Assembly (NCBI GenBank): GCA_024704765.1
Contig: JAKMXF010000066.1
Span: forward strand, 186,001 to 250,000
Direction: 5' to 3'
From: Oopsacas minuta
Lineage: Eukaryota > Porifera > Hexactinellida > Lyssacinosida > Leucopsacidae
DNA: 64,000 bases
Below the pieces are notes generated by a model. That model did no database searches and was not told the origin of the DNA. It was given only the letters and a program-made list of their open reading frames with translations. The position numbers were made by a program, and so were the translations under genes. Below, piece after piece: positions 10,256 through 21,508 of the stretch (the stretch's first letter is position 1; each line of letters opens with the position of its first letter).

Positions 10256-12831
10256 TAAACACCCTTTACTCACAATGGGCGTTTAACCTAGAAGGGCGGC
10301 TGAGTTAGTACGAATACTGTAGTATTATCTAGCTGAGCATTTAGGCTTTGTTCTTAGATAGAGTCAGGAATTCCCTGATAAAAGATCTAAGAACACGATG
10401 GGGGCTATTATCCTATTAGAGGAATAAGATTGCCAGCCTGATAGAAAAAACAATGAGCCATAGACTACTATATCATACAGATAGGAAAGTAGCCGAGCAA
10501 CGAATAAAAAAGAGAGGCCATTTATATAAATCTCATAAAACTTAAATTAACCCTTCAAAATTTGTGAATTGAACTTTTTTAGGGTTAGAAAATGTGAAGA
10601 ATCAGTTAAGACTACCTAAAAAGTTCAAACGGCCATCCTTCATCTCGTTTAGGCGTATTCAAATCACTACATCAAAATTCACACAAATGCTCATCAAAAA
10701 TAGGATTTTTTACTTTTTGAAATTCTTGTATTTCGATGAATTAATGTCCTCTATTTATTCATATGGTATAAATAACGTTTTCTTGAGAATAGATTTCGGA
10801 TCACATCTTCATACCATATTTTTTGATAAATATAATATTTTCATGTCCATGGTATAATTCAGAAATTTTTCCAATAAGCTATCTTTAAAACATGGATTTA
10901 ACTTGGGTGTGAAGTACATATATGAATTCACACAATATTAGCATAAAGTTAAATAAAATACATTTCTCACAAAATTCTTTGAGAAAATAGTTAAATTATA
11001 TAAATGCTAACGTCATCGCATAAATGGCGCCTAAACGAGATGAAGGATGGCCGTTTGAACTTTTTAGGTAGTCTTAACTGATTCTTCACATTTTCTAACC
11101 CTAAAAAAGTTCAATTCACAAATTTTGAAGGGTTAATTTAAGTTTTATGAGATTTATATAAATGGCCTCTCTTTTTTATTCGTTGCTCGGCTACTTTCCT
11201 ATCTGTATGATATAGTAGTCTATGATTAAGCTTATACCGTTTTAGCGCAATTTAAGTAAATCAATCAGTAGTGCTTCAGGTTTGCATTTCATGTTCCATT
11301 TCGTGTTTTGTGTATGTGATTTACTTTCTGTCCTTCGTGTCGTGTTGATGTGAAATTTGAACACGACGCTCGTCTCTAAATTATATACAGTAATATTCCT
11401 GAATTCAGTTAATTGCAATATTCGCCGAATAGCAAGTTCGCAAGGGACATTCGTGCAAATTAAGACTCGCTAATAATAGAACTTCTATATCGTATTAAGC
11501 ATTTGTGGGGTATTAAGAATAATCATTATTGATGCTGTGATATTATAACCATGATTCACTTTGCTTGATAGTTATATCTTATATGTAATACTTTTCCAAA
11601 AGAATTGGAGGAAATCGAACCTACTTAGAACATCTTTACCAATTTTAATGGTTGTTGTAAATACATACCATCATATACGATGCAATTTGTTCCATGCCAC
11701 AAAGAAGCATAACAAAGTTGCAAGAAAATAGAATTCAGAGCACGCTCCTAGTGCTCCTCCTCTCAAATTTTCATTGCCTAAATCAGAAAATTATTGTTAT
11801 TGTAAAGGGAAAGATTCCCGATTTATCAAGGGAGTATATATAAAATCGTCAAAGATCATACGCCTAGAAGAGTGCAAGTAACGATGAATATGTATTACGT
11901 GATACACCTAGTTAATAATACGTATTATGCTTATTGACGTATAAGTATAATAGTTCAAATAGACGTATTGAACCATGTGAGTGAAAGGATATTCATTTGT
12001 TTTTGCATTTATGTAAATTGGATATTGCGTTAGAATATTAATGAATGTACCAATATTATGGCAAATAAACTCATTTATTTGATTACGTATTCTGTCAAAT
12101 AAATTAAATTTGTCTAGAAGGGGATTCAAAGTAATATTCACCTATTATCTGGGGTAATAATGCATATCTCTATCTATTCCATCCTTACCAACTCTTTCTA
12201 TCAATTTACCCGGGTATTTATCTCGAAATCCCGGGACTTTCAGGGCTTGCAGATAATAAGATTTTTCACAATTTTACCAGAAAATTGCGAGAAATATCCA
12301 ATTTCCCCCTAGCTAAACGTCAAAACCCGGGAAGGTTGTCAAGTATGCTATTCCATACCTGTAATATAGTTCTCGGCGCCTCGAGTTTGTAAATAAGTTT
12401 TTACAGATTTTTCTATGTATTCGAATAGCTTGCTTGTACTGATTATTATTAATCCAGGGTATTTAAAGGTACTTTGATTATTGTACAAATAATTATACCA
12501 TTAGCTGAAGGAGGCTCTCATAATCCAAGGCATTACATTTTTAAATGTTTGGACATGGTATTTACAAAACGTGTTTATTGAATAAAAGTCCTTCGTTATG
12601 ATTTACAAATATTACGCTAAAACGTTATGGATTCTAAGCTCAATTTTCTATCAGGCTGGCGATCTTATTCCTGTGTAATTGCCACCATCGTAGTTCTTAG
12701 ATCGTTTATCAGGGAATTCCTGACTCTATCTAAGAATAATACCTAAATGCTCAGCCAGATAATACTACAGTATTCATACTAATTCAGCCCCCCTTCTAGG
12801 TTAAACGCCCATTGTGAGTAAGCGGTGTGTT
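10256..12831. repeat. Large inverted-repeat (foldback) element, about 2.6 kb
   Basis: Arms of about 190 bp: 10256-10448 and 12645-12831 are inverted copies with scattered mismatches (shared blocks include CTCACAATGGGCGTTTAACC and AGGAATTCCCTGA). The interior contains a second perfect-looking foldback (10459-11224) and about 1.4 kb of AT-rich sequence with no convincing gene. The left arm starts within about 175 bp of the phosphatase-like stop codon and overlaps a possible AATAAA. Confidence 0.8.
10459..11224. repeat. Nested foldback, 197-bp arms
   Basis: Arms 10459-10655 and 11028-11224 are near-identical inverted copies around a 372-bp AT-rich loop. The outer edge is CATAGACTAC / GTAGTCTATG. 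The inner edge of the arms is TTTAGGCG / CGCCTAAA. No coding potential is convincing in the loop. Confidence 0.88.
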
Positions 12832-12864
12832 CCCATGTCCTATTAAAAGGCTCTCCCTACGGAC

Positions 12865-12968
12865 TACAGTTGAACTTCGTTAATACGAACACCAACTAAC
12901 GGCCAAATTTTGTTCGCCTTATCCGGATTTCATATTAACCGTATTCGTATTAACGGGGGTCTACTGTA
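12865..12968. mobile_element. MITE with TACAGT ends
   Basis: Left TACAGTTGAACTTCGTTAAT and right ATTAACGGGGGTCTACTGTA are inverted termini about 104 bp apart, with TA at both ends (typical TA target duplication). Same class as 2136, 43552, 57828 and 59791. Confidence 0.65.
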
Positions 12969-13003
12969 ATTTCTTTTTTGGAGCTCCTCCATGATTATTT
13001 ATG

Positions 13004-14524
13004 GTTAAATTAGGGTTAATGTATTACAAATTTTCTCTGTTGCCATCATTTATTTCTATCTAGGCCGTAGTCCTAACCAGGTCTGAATGATCCGAACCGA
13101 CTATGAACATCTGTCCTCCCACCTGTACTAGTCATTGGGTTATATATTGTAACCTCATTGACATAACTTAGTTTTGTTCAACTCCCACGAATAGGGTATA
13201 ATTACACCTTGTTACTTTAATTTTGTTGTTCATAAACGAGGGATGCGTATCCCAGGGAGATCTATCTTAATTGGTACCTGCGATACATTTATTTGAGTTA
13301 CACAAATTACTCCCTTGATAACATTGCTCTCTTAAATTGCTGTTCAACCTGCTCTGATGTAAATATTTGAGATGAAAACAACAATTCAAACTTGTATATT
13401 TTGTGTGAATTTACGCTCATTCAAGAAACCCAAAGCACAAATAAAAATAAACTACCGCGTAGCGTAAGCAAGCGAACTACGCTAGATGCTTAGCTTTTAT
13501 AATTATTATCTATATTTTTACTTATTTATGAATGAACATATTTTAGTCTCAGTAGTAATTGTGTCATCTTAGTACTGCTGGATATGAATTACTTATTGTG
13601 TAATTGTAGTGATATCTCCTATGTCTTGCTTTCTATCTATAGAATACCACTTGCATACCTAAATTTAAAAATATATTTGGGTGTATTTCTTGAATATAAC
13701 GAGTGAGTAATAAGTACATGTCTACACTTTAATTTGCCTTAGTCCTTTGATCTAGTTGAAAGAGTGGTTTCCATTCTTATAAGGAGGTATATACCACCAG
13801 TGCTTTTGTCAATGATATTGGAATTTTGGAGGTAACTCATAAGAATAATAACATATATTTTTGAATGTACTATTGTTATGGAAACTATTTTACATCTGTT
13901 AATTCGAACTGTAACGGGAAAAATAATTTTGTTCGAATTAACGAATATTCGAACTATCGAATGTTGCAATAAAAAATATGTAGAACGTCAATATTGAAGA
14001 CAAAAATACAAAATTACAACCTGTGCCGACAGCTTAGAATATTAAATTCAATTTAAATAGTGGTACTATTAATTGGAGGGAATATGAAAGGTAGGTTTAA
14101 ACTGACAGAATAATGTACTCTATTTGCAGCTAATAAATCTATTCTAGGCAATTATTAGAGAGAGAGAAAGAGAGAAAGAGAGGGAGAGAGAGAGCAATGT
14201 TATCAAGGGAGTAAATTGTGTAACTAAAATGAAAATGTATCACAGCTACCAATTAAGATAGGTCTCCCTTGGGGTACGCGTCCCTCGTTTACAAAGAACA
14301 AAATTAATGTAACAAGATGTAAATATACTCTATTCGTTCGTGGGAGCTGTACAAAACTAAGTTATGTCAATGAGGTTACAATATATAATCCAATGACAAG
14401 TTACAGGTGGGAGGGCAGATGTTAATAGACGGTTCGGATTATTCAGACCGGGTTAGGACTACGGCTCAGATAGAAATAATTAATAGCAACAGATAACATT
14501 TTGAATGAAATTAACCCTAAATTA
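13004..14524. repeat. Inverted repeat C, about 330-bp arms
   Basis: Arms 13004-13331 and 14190-14524 are diverged inverted copies (shared blocks: TTAGGGTTAAT, AACCTCATTGACATAACTTAG, AAACGAGGGA, ACTCCCTTGATAACATTGCTC). The right arm is preceded by a GA-rich microsatellite. The loop contains the left arm of inverted repeat D, so C and D are interleaved rather than nested. Confidence 0.8.
14157..14195. repeat. GA-rich microsatellite
   Basis: An imperfect (GA)n/(GAAA) tract at the inner edge of the right arm of inverted repeat C. Confidence 0.8.
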
Positions 14525-14721
14525 GCAAAATGTTCGAATTAAAAGGCTGTAATTTTCAGGTGAAACAGAAAATATAATCCGAATAGTAAAACGAGGGGAA
14601 ATGGAAATTCGCTTGAGATAATGAATGTTCAGGTTAAGTCATATCGTAATTCCAACATTTCTCATTTACTTAGAATTATTGTCATTCTATTCAATTGGAC
14701 ATCTACTGACTCTAGATTGTG

Positions 14722-15580
14722 TACAGGGTGCGGCAAAAGTTCTGTCCCAAACCTAATTTGAAATATCTCATAAACCCATTAACAGACCTAGCTAATTCTT
14801 TGCTGGATCATTTATTACTTATGTTGAATTTAAAATAAGATATTATTGTTCAATATAGCCACCTTTCTTACTTACCACAGCTTGGAGTCTAGTGCTAAAT
14901 TGGTATACGGCGCGCCGGAAGTGATCCTGAGGTATTTTCAGCCATTCTCGCTGCAAGCAAGCCTTGAGAGAGCTAATATTTGCGTGAGAACTTGCGCATA
15001 CCTTCTGCTCCAAGATGGACCAAACAGAATAGTCCATAGGATTCAGGTCCGGACTGGAGGGTGGCCATTGCTCTTTAGAAATGAAGTCTATTTTTTGATC
15101 TCGGAACCACTGTTGGGTAGCGTTAGCTGTATGAGCTGGAGCTCCATCCTGCTGGAAGGTCCAACTCGTATTTCCAAAGTTCTTACAACCGAAACCCTTC
15201 ACTTCAGCATCCAGAATGAGTTCACGATAGGTTTTCGAATTGATTTTCACACCAGACGGAACAAAAATAAAATTAGTCCGGGAGTTTGCGGAGATTCCCC
15301 CCCATACCATGACCGAAGCTGGCTTTTGCCTTCTCGGTATGAATCGAAGTTGTTCTGGGATGTCTTGGACGCTGCTTGAGATGATACGATCATTCTGAGG
15401 GTTGGAAACCTCTTGAATCGTGAACAATTTCTCATCGGAGAACAATATTTTGTTCACGACTGATTGGCCGGCACGCGATAACAGACATCGACTTCTTTGC
15501 AGCCGCTTTTCTCTAATGGCCTTTGTAAGCATGTGAACTTTCCTGCGCTTGAGAGACTTTAACCCTAGGTCATCGTGCAC
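14722..15580 (-). mobile_element. 5'-truncated mariner-like transposase, DD37D type
   Basis: The frame 15580-14843 (245 codons) encodes the C-terminal catalytic part of an IS630/Tc1/mariner transposase: first Asp in LFSDEKLF, second in FQQDGAPAH, third in PDLNPMDYSVW. The spacing between second and third Asp is 37 residues, a DD37D (maT-like) signature. MVWGGIS is also present. The N-terminal helix-turn-helix half is missing and no matching 5' terminal repeat was found upstream, so the copy is truncated. Downstream of the stop, ACAGGGTGCGGCAAAAGT at about 14726 looks like the 3' terminal repeat. It is inactive as it stands and sits in the loop of inverted repeat D. Confidence 0.85.
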
Positions 15581-16686
15581 TACGCGTGCAATAGATCTAC
15601 ACTACGCGTTTAAATTTTGAATATGAAGAATTTGGCCATAAGCAATATTCCCTCAATACTATCTATAAATGCACTCAACAGGGCTACAAAATTAGAAATT
15701 AATCCATCCCAAGTTAAATTTCATTCAGGTGTATAATTACATTATCTGATCGTATAATGGAGAAAAATGGATAGAACAGTGGGACGACTGCAATAGTTCT
15801 TGTATACCCCCTGTCAGGGTGGGAAACATTTAAGTTAATAACCGCTGTTATGACTACTCTATCCAAAACTAGTATACAATATACTTTTATGTTACGTTGT
15901 ACCTTAAAAGGATTGAAACTTTGAGGATAAGTCTCTAAAATATAACTACGCGGAAAGTATTTAATATCAGAACTTAATATGAAAATTTTACATAAACCCT
16001 AGGAATAATATATAAATTGTTGAATATTCCTTAACTAATATATACCAAATAGCTCTGTAAAATCGAATAATGTTAGAAGATTTTGCGTTAGTTTACTAAC
16101 ATAAGTTATATTAAATACCCGTTGCCAAAAATATTGCTTTGGTTTGCCAGAATAATGTAAAAGATAATCGATTTGCAGGAAAAATTGAAAATAGTTTCCA
16201 TAACAATAGTACATTCAAAATAATTGTTATTATTCTTATGAGTTACCTCCAAAATTCCAATATCATTGACAAAAGCACTGGTGGTATATACCTCCTTACA
16301 AGAATGGAAACCACTCTTTCAACTAGATCAAAGGACTATGGCAAATTAAAGTGTAGGCATGTACTTACTACTCACTCGTTATATTCAAGAAATACACCCA
16401 AATATATTTTAAATTCAGGTATGCAAGTGGTATTCTATAGATAGAATGCAAGACATAGGAGATATCACTACAATTACACAATAAGTAATTCATATCCAGC
16501 AGTACTAAGATGACACAATTACTACTGAGACTAAAATATGTTCATTCATAAATAATTAAATATAAAGATAATATTTATAAAAGCTAATCATTAATTCTCA
16601 AATATGTAAGCAAGAGACGATAAACAAACTTTAATAAACAACATTATGACGCACAGAATTCTACAAATATATACAAATAATCAATA

Positions 16687-17700
16687 TCAATCAAACATTT
16701 CGTTAGGCTGAATAGGATCAAACTTCTTTCCCTTAAACATGAATCTTTGTAGAAGATTAGCAAAAGTAGTAGGAGTGAGAAAGACAATGAAAGATAGGAT
16801 TTTAAGATAGTAAGGTATGTAAATGGACTCTTTGTATTTACGAATCCCTTTAACAATCTGTTTAGCTACCTCATCTGCTCCAATCGGTTTTAAATACTCA
16901 AAATATTTAGACAATGAACTAATCAATGGTGTGTTAACGAATGTAGGATATACAACAGACACATGGACATATTTACAGTTTATTCTACTCAACTCTTGCA
17001 TAAGAGAGATACAGTAGTTAGAGATAGCGCCTTTACTTGCTGAATAGTGAGTTGCATGTGTACTGCCTCGTAGCGAGTAAGAGGATGCTATACAAACTAT
17101 GTGACTCTCTTTACCGTGTTCTATCATTTTATTCAGGAAGAATTTTGTTAGATATACAATGGATAAGAAGTTAACAGTAAGTAACTGTTCTATTTCATAG
17201 TGCTGTAAATTATACAATCTCTGTATATGCAGAATACCAGCATTACACACGAGTATATCAATATGTCTGTGTTCTGTCACTACACTCTCTGCTGCTTCCT
17301 CTAACGCATCTCTATCACTCACATCAACAGTATAGGGATAAGCTATCCCTCCGTTCTCTCTTATTAACCTACATGTCTTCTCGTTCCCTTCTTCATCCAT
17401 ATCAAATAGTATTAGAATACAACCCTGTCTACATAGCTCAAGACTAGTCTCTCTACCTATACCACTGCCTGCCCCTGTCAATAGAACTATCTTACCATTC
17501 AGTTTCTGTTGTTTGAATATAGGTAAAAAAGTAGGGAGGATAGACGTAATCAACTCCACACAGATTGTCAGGGTAAGTACGACCAACATAATTGGTAGGT
17601 CAATGATTAGGTATCCAGTTCTCATGGCGTATTTGTGGAATAATATAGTAAACAGAAGGAGCAGTACTAGAATATAGTTAAACCAGTCATCTGTAAGCAT
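16687..17700 (-). CDS. Short-chain dehydrogenase/reductase, SDR16C-like (RDH10/DHRS3/HSD17B11 group)
   Basis: Intronless, 337 aa from the ATG at 17700 (an upstream TTG in frame is not a credible start). Two N-terminal hydrophobic segments (about 8-28 and 33-58) anchor it to a membrane, as in the retinol/steroid SDR16C enzymes. Then come the Rossmann motif TGAGSGIGRE, the acidic LFDMD strand end (NAD preference), VDVSD, the VCNAGI loop, the catalytic Ser in IASS and YSASK with catalytic Tyr and Lys, and VYPTFVNTP. A C-terminal hydrophobic stretch follows. All catalytic residues are present. Probably an ER oxidoreductase of retinoids, steroids or lipids; substrate cannot be read from sequence. 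Confidence 0.88.
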   Translation of the reverse strand: MLTDDWFNYILVLLLLFTILFHKYAMRTGYLIIDLPIMLVVLTLTICVELITSILPTFLPIFKQQKLNGKIVLLTGAGSGIGRETSLELCRQGCILILFDMDEEGNEKTCRLIRENGGIAYPYTVDVSDRDALEEAAESVVTEHRHIDILVCNAGILHIQRLYNLQHYEIEQLLTVNFLSIVYLTKFFLNKMIEHGKESHIVCIASSYSLRGSTHATHYSASKGAISNYCISLMQELSRINCKYVHVSVVYPTFVNTPLISSLSKYFEYLKPIGADEVAKQIVKGIRKYKESIYIPYYLKILSFIVFLTPTTFANLLQRFMFKGKKFDPIQPNEMFD

Positions 17701-17855
17701 AGGACTGATAGAAATAGCTACCAAATACAACTCAATAGAAGTATAAACTACAATTAGAACTAAATTAATCTGGAGTTAGTATGAATTCTAACATTATAAT
17801 ATCCGTAGACTGCCGTTACCGGCTAACAGCAAATTTGCAATCCCGGGAGATAATG

Positions 17856-18330
17856 AAATAAAAATAAAAATATTCAAAATTTCTGAAAATAACAAACTAG
17901 CACACGTACTAAAAATAATGTTAATTGAACATATACGAAGAGAAGTAAGACATCCATAAGATTATAGGAATTGATAAAAGTACGAGGAATTATACATTTC
18001 AAAAACAATCATCCGAGGGTAATGATAAAAATTCAATTCAATTAGTTAAGTGCACAAATTGAATGGACAGGACAACTACATGTAAAGAAAGGCCTTACAT
18101 ATATACATTCACATTTTGGATAATTATCAGAACTAGGATTAGAATAATGCTCTGACTTTCAGGAAAAGGGTTCTATCTATACCAGTCAATCCAAAATATG
18201 GATACGATTCCTGGAATACAATAATACTTTCTAACATCAATAGTGCTCATGAGGATACTTACTCTAAAGAGAGCTAAGTTAACTTTCCCACCCTGAGTAA
18301 TAGAATTTTCTCAGTAAAACATTATATGTA
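17856..18330 (-). pseudogene. Decayed copy of the 19767-20414 gene and its 3' flank
   Basis: The block matches 19541-20075 at the DNA level: shared TTCTGAAAATAACA, TGTTAATTGAAC, GGATAATTATCA, TTAGAATAA, ATCAATAGTGCTCATGAGGATA and CCCACCCTGAGT. The part coding for about 35-40 residues is deleted (join near 18213) and the frame is broken, so it is a remnant. It shows that a unit of about 1.7 kb was duplicated in tandem. Confidence 0.7.
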
Positions 18331-18687
18331 ATTCATGCATAGAAATAAACCGATTGATCCGATAAACGATAAAGTGGTACGACGCTCGCAATACCTGCCG
18401 CACCGGTCATACCACCCATGAGCAATCATTTGCAAGCAAACACTCGAAAGTACAGAGAAATGCTTTGCCGTCTAAAATGGCAAAAAATCAAAGTAACATT
18501 TCTTAATTTAAAACTCAAATAATAAATATAATAATCTACTGTAACTCAAGTACTCAAATCTTACGTCTAGGCAATAAAACCCATTACAGGGAAACTAGCT
18601 AATAACAAAGTAATTACGAATCTTAAGAAGACTGAATAGAAAACAAGTTATTAATGCAAATATAGAAAAACACAATGCACTTTCACA

Positions 18688-19209
18688 TTATATAGCCCTC
18701 CCCAGCTTGACCATAGTTTCTCTAGCTAAGGTATGGATAAAATGCTTAGTAATTTTCTGATTCAACTTTTTTCCATCAGTAAACCAACCTTTAGTCTCAG
18801 TTACCTTTGCAAACTCCACCCTGATACCGCTGATGACGTAGTTGGCCTCATTGGTCCTTTTATTCCTTGTCCAATAGAAAGCGTAAACAAAGAAATCTTT
18901 ACTTCCGTCAATAAGATTACCGTAGTCGTTCTGTATTACAGTACTAAATTTATCCATAGGATAGCAGCGTTTCAGTCCAGCTAATTTCACTTTATATTGA
19001 CCCTCAAACTCTACTATTCGGACTTTCCATTCTTCTTTAGTTTCTTCTAGATTGAAACAATGCTCAAAACAGATATTTGTTTTCACATAATCTAAAATAT
19101 TATGTTTATGGTACTTAGCAATTTCATCGACTTCATTATTATCAATGAGGCCAGCGAAAAAGGAGATCGCATCTTGTTTGAAATTTGAGGGTTGAATGAG
19201 TGCAGCCAT
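18688..19209 (-). CDS. Uncharacterised 173-aa protein, tandem family member A
   Basis: Intronless; start taken at the ATG at 19209 (MAALIQPSNF), since the longer frame begins at TTG. No signal peptide or membrane segment. It is paralogous to the 215-aa gene at 19767-20414: both have an (F)FVYAFYW or LFAFYW block followed about 10 residues later by a hydrophobic strand ending in RV, then a KLNQ or QLNK helix. I do not recognise the family. The cluster has two intact and two decayed members. Likely cytosolic; function unknown. Confidence 0.65.
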   Translation of the reverse strand: MAALIQPSNFKQDAISFFAGLIDNNEVDEIAKYHKHNILDYVKTNICFEHCFNLEETKEEWKVRIVEFEGQYKVKLAGLKRCYPMDKFSTVIQNDYGNLIDGSKDFFVYAFYWTRNKRTNEANYVISGIRVEFAKVTETKGWFTDGKKLNQKITKHFIHTLARETMVKLGRAI

Positions 19210-19766
19210 TACAGAAACTGATTCGCTAAACAAAGCGTATATTGTTAAATCAATTATTGTGTGTTTCCGGTTTGTATTAAAGTAACGAGTAAATACTATG
19301 AACAGTGGAAACCGCCTATTCTACGATTTGCTAATAGGCAGTTTCACTCTATAATAGTAAGTACATATATGCAGTGGTGTTTCGGAGGGGGGCGGCGTCC
19401 CCTACTTCATCTCTATGACGCAACTTCTAAGAAAAAGCTTGATTTGAACAGGGAGTGCCTCTACTTTTAGCTATTCGGTTTATATAGAAAAAGGGTTCGC
19501 TATCTCGAATGCCGGTAAAAACTAATATTTACACAAATAATGAATAAAAATTCCAATAATATCTCAAAATTCTGAAAATAACACTACGTACTAAAAAGTG
19601 ATGTTAATTGAACGCATGCGAAGACTCCGAAGAGAAGTAAAGCATGACAAAATAATACACTTTCGATGGTAAGAATATAAATTCAATCCAATTAGGTAAT
19701 CGTCCACATTGAATATAGAGGACGATCACTTGTAAAGTAAAGGCCACAAGAACTATTTACATACAT

Positions 19767-20414
19767 TCAGATTAAAGCTACTCCTGGATAATTATCAAAA
19801 CTAAGATTAGAATAAAAATACTCTGACTTTTCAGGAAAAACGCACCATCTATTCCAGTTGATCCCGAAATATGTAAATGATTCCTCCTTCTCACAAGTAC
19901 TGGGTATGATAGTGTTCAAAACCTTTAATGTTAAAGCTTTGTTTAGCTGAACACTTGTCAGAGGTGGATTTAAGAGTGGAATACAATAATACTTTGTAAC
20001 ATCAATAGTGCTCATGAGGATATTTACTCTAAGGAGAGCTAGGTTAGCTTTCCCACCCTGAGTTATAGAAGTCTCCCAGTAAAATGCGAATAACTTAAAT
20101 TCACTATTTGGATCATTAACATTGATATCAGATTGAGAAATATGCTCAATTTTATTAGATGATTTGCATTTTGATAAGACCCTCTCCTCTACGTCAGTTA
20201 GACCTAGGTCCTTGACAACGATGTCGAAATCAAGAATGTTGTTAACCTCCTTGTAGACAACATTACTCAGACTGTTGTGTAATTCAAATCTTTTGAGATC
20301 TGCCACAGATTTGTTCTTATCACTGCTAGATAATAATCTCGAGAATACTTGCTGACAAGAATTTTCAAATGATACTTCTGCTATCTCCGGGACTGGAGGA
20401 TCTGCTACTGCCAT
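19767..20414 (-). CDS. Uncharacterised 215-aa protein, tandem family member B
   Basis: Intronless, ATG at 20414 (MAVADPPVPEI). No signal peptide or TM. It shares the FAFYW core, the following NLALLRVNI strand and the QLNKALT helix with the 173-aa paralogue. A C-terminal aromatic-rich extension (FGINWNRWCVFPEKSEYFY) is absent from that paralogue. A decayed copy lies at 17856-18330. Family not recognised; probably a lineage-specific duplicated gene. Confidence 0.65.
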   Translation of the reverse strand: MAVADPPVPEIAEVSFENSCQQVFSRLLSSSDKNKSVADLKRFELHNSLSNVVYKEVNNILDFDIVVKDLGLTDVEERVLSKCKSSNKIEHISQSDINVNDPNSEFKLFAFYWETSITQGGKANLALLRVNILMSTIDVTKYYCIPLLNPPLTSVQLNKALTLKVLNTIIPSTCEKEESFTYFGINWNRWCVFPEKSEYFYSNLSFDNYPGVALI

Positions 20415-20639
20415 GTTTACTAATATATATTTAATAAAATGCTGTTTGAACCAACAACCTAAATTGCGCTAAATAAGAATACGCACATAGATGGATGTAC
20501 GAATCTTTGGGGTATATTTATTTATAACTTGATTAAATAGTAAAAAACACAGACCAAATGCATGCTTATTTAGTCAAAAGTGAGAATATGAAAAATACAT
20601 ATTATTTGTACCAAAAAACGATAAATTTAAAAGTCATCC

Positions 20640-21190
20640 AATTAGACTAGGTCTTCTAGTAGCTCCTCTCCTCCATCCAAGTTGAAGATAGTTTCATAAA
20701 CTATGTAATGTAGAAATACTTATTGAGAGTTTGAAATTTACTATCACTCCATTATAGACCAACCACTCCTTGGTAACTTTGATTTCACTTTAATACCACC
20801 AATTATGTAGCTCGACCTTGAGTTAATGTATTCTTAACCGAATACAGCCGAGAAAATGTGTGATTTTATGACTTCAAACAGCTGATAAAATCTCGTTTTG
20901 GTGCGGGAATTGGTTAAAACGAAGTGGTAAATTTTAGTGTTCCTTTACATTACGAACTACGAACGTAAAACTTCAGTCGTGATCGTTTAACCCAGCAGAA
21001 AAAGTAAACATTGAAATCTTCAGTACCGTCACCAATCTCCTGAATTATTGGTCCGGTAAAACTACCAGCAATATAGCAGCTTTTCAATACAGTCAGTTCT
21101 ATGTCATAAGCAGGACTTAAATACCTTTTAAGGAAGTGAATCGCAGTTTCTGTGATTTTCTGGTCAATACTTGATGGGCCTTTTATATCG
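20640..21190 (-). pseudogene. Decayed copy of tandem family member A
   Basis: Diverged DNA similarity to 18740-19100 in the same order: AGTAACTTTGATTTCACTTT against AGTTACCTTTGCAAACTCCA, ACCACCAATTATGTAG against the homologous TACCGCTGATGACGTAG, and AAGTAAACATTGAAATCTTC against AGCGTAAACAAAGAAATC. The frame is broken by stops, with an insertion of about 100 bp near 20825-20930. Confidence 0.55.
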
Positions 21191-21508
21191 CAAATTAGTA
21201 TGTAATATTACAAAATTGTAATTACATAAATATCTAGAAATGAAAACCTAGAATTTAAAATGGTTAATTATGCTGGTACCTTGGATGTCGGTTATAAGTA
21301 CACCCTTGGAGTAATATATGTCTTTATAGCCAGTATACAATATACAAGAATATACGGGAACACATATCCAGAGGATGGTGCTTATATCCGGCATGTTCTT
21401 TTATCCGGTGTTCTTACAACCGACATTCACTGTACTATAATTATTCGATTTATTGCGTGCTAAAAGGAAATAAACAATATAATACGTATGTGAATGACGT
21501 CATAAACC

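Larger units (their letters stand above)
13490..16587. repeat. Inverted repeat D, about 400-bp arms
   Basis: Arms 13490-13891 and 16187-16587 are close inverted copies (shared blocks: TATTCATATGAATTAC-like, ATAGAATACCACTTGCATACC, GGAGGTATATACCACCAGTG with one base changed). The 2.3 kb between them holds the right arm of repeat C and a truncated mariner-like element. Confidence 0.8.

Noticed and set aside
14846-15379. 177-codon plus-strand frame
   Set aside because: Antisense shadow of the mariner transposase.
16823-17017. Plus-strand ORF opposite the dehydrogenase
   Set aside because: Antisense shadow of a clear SDR coding region.
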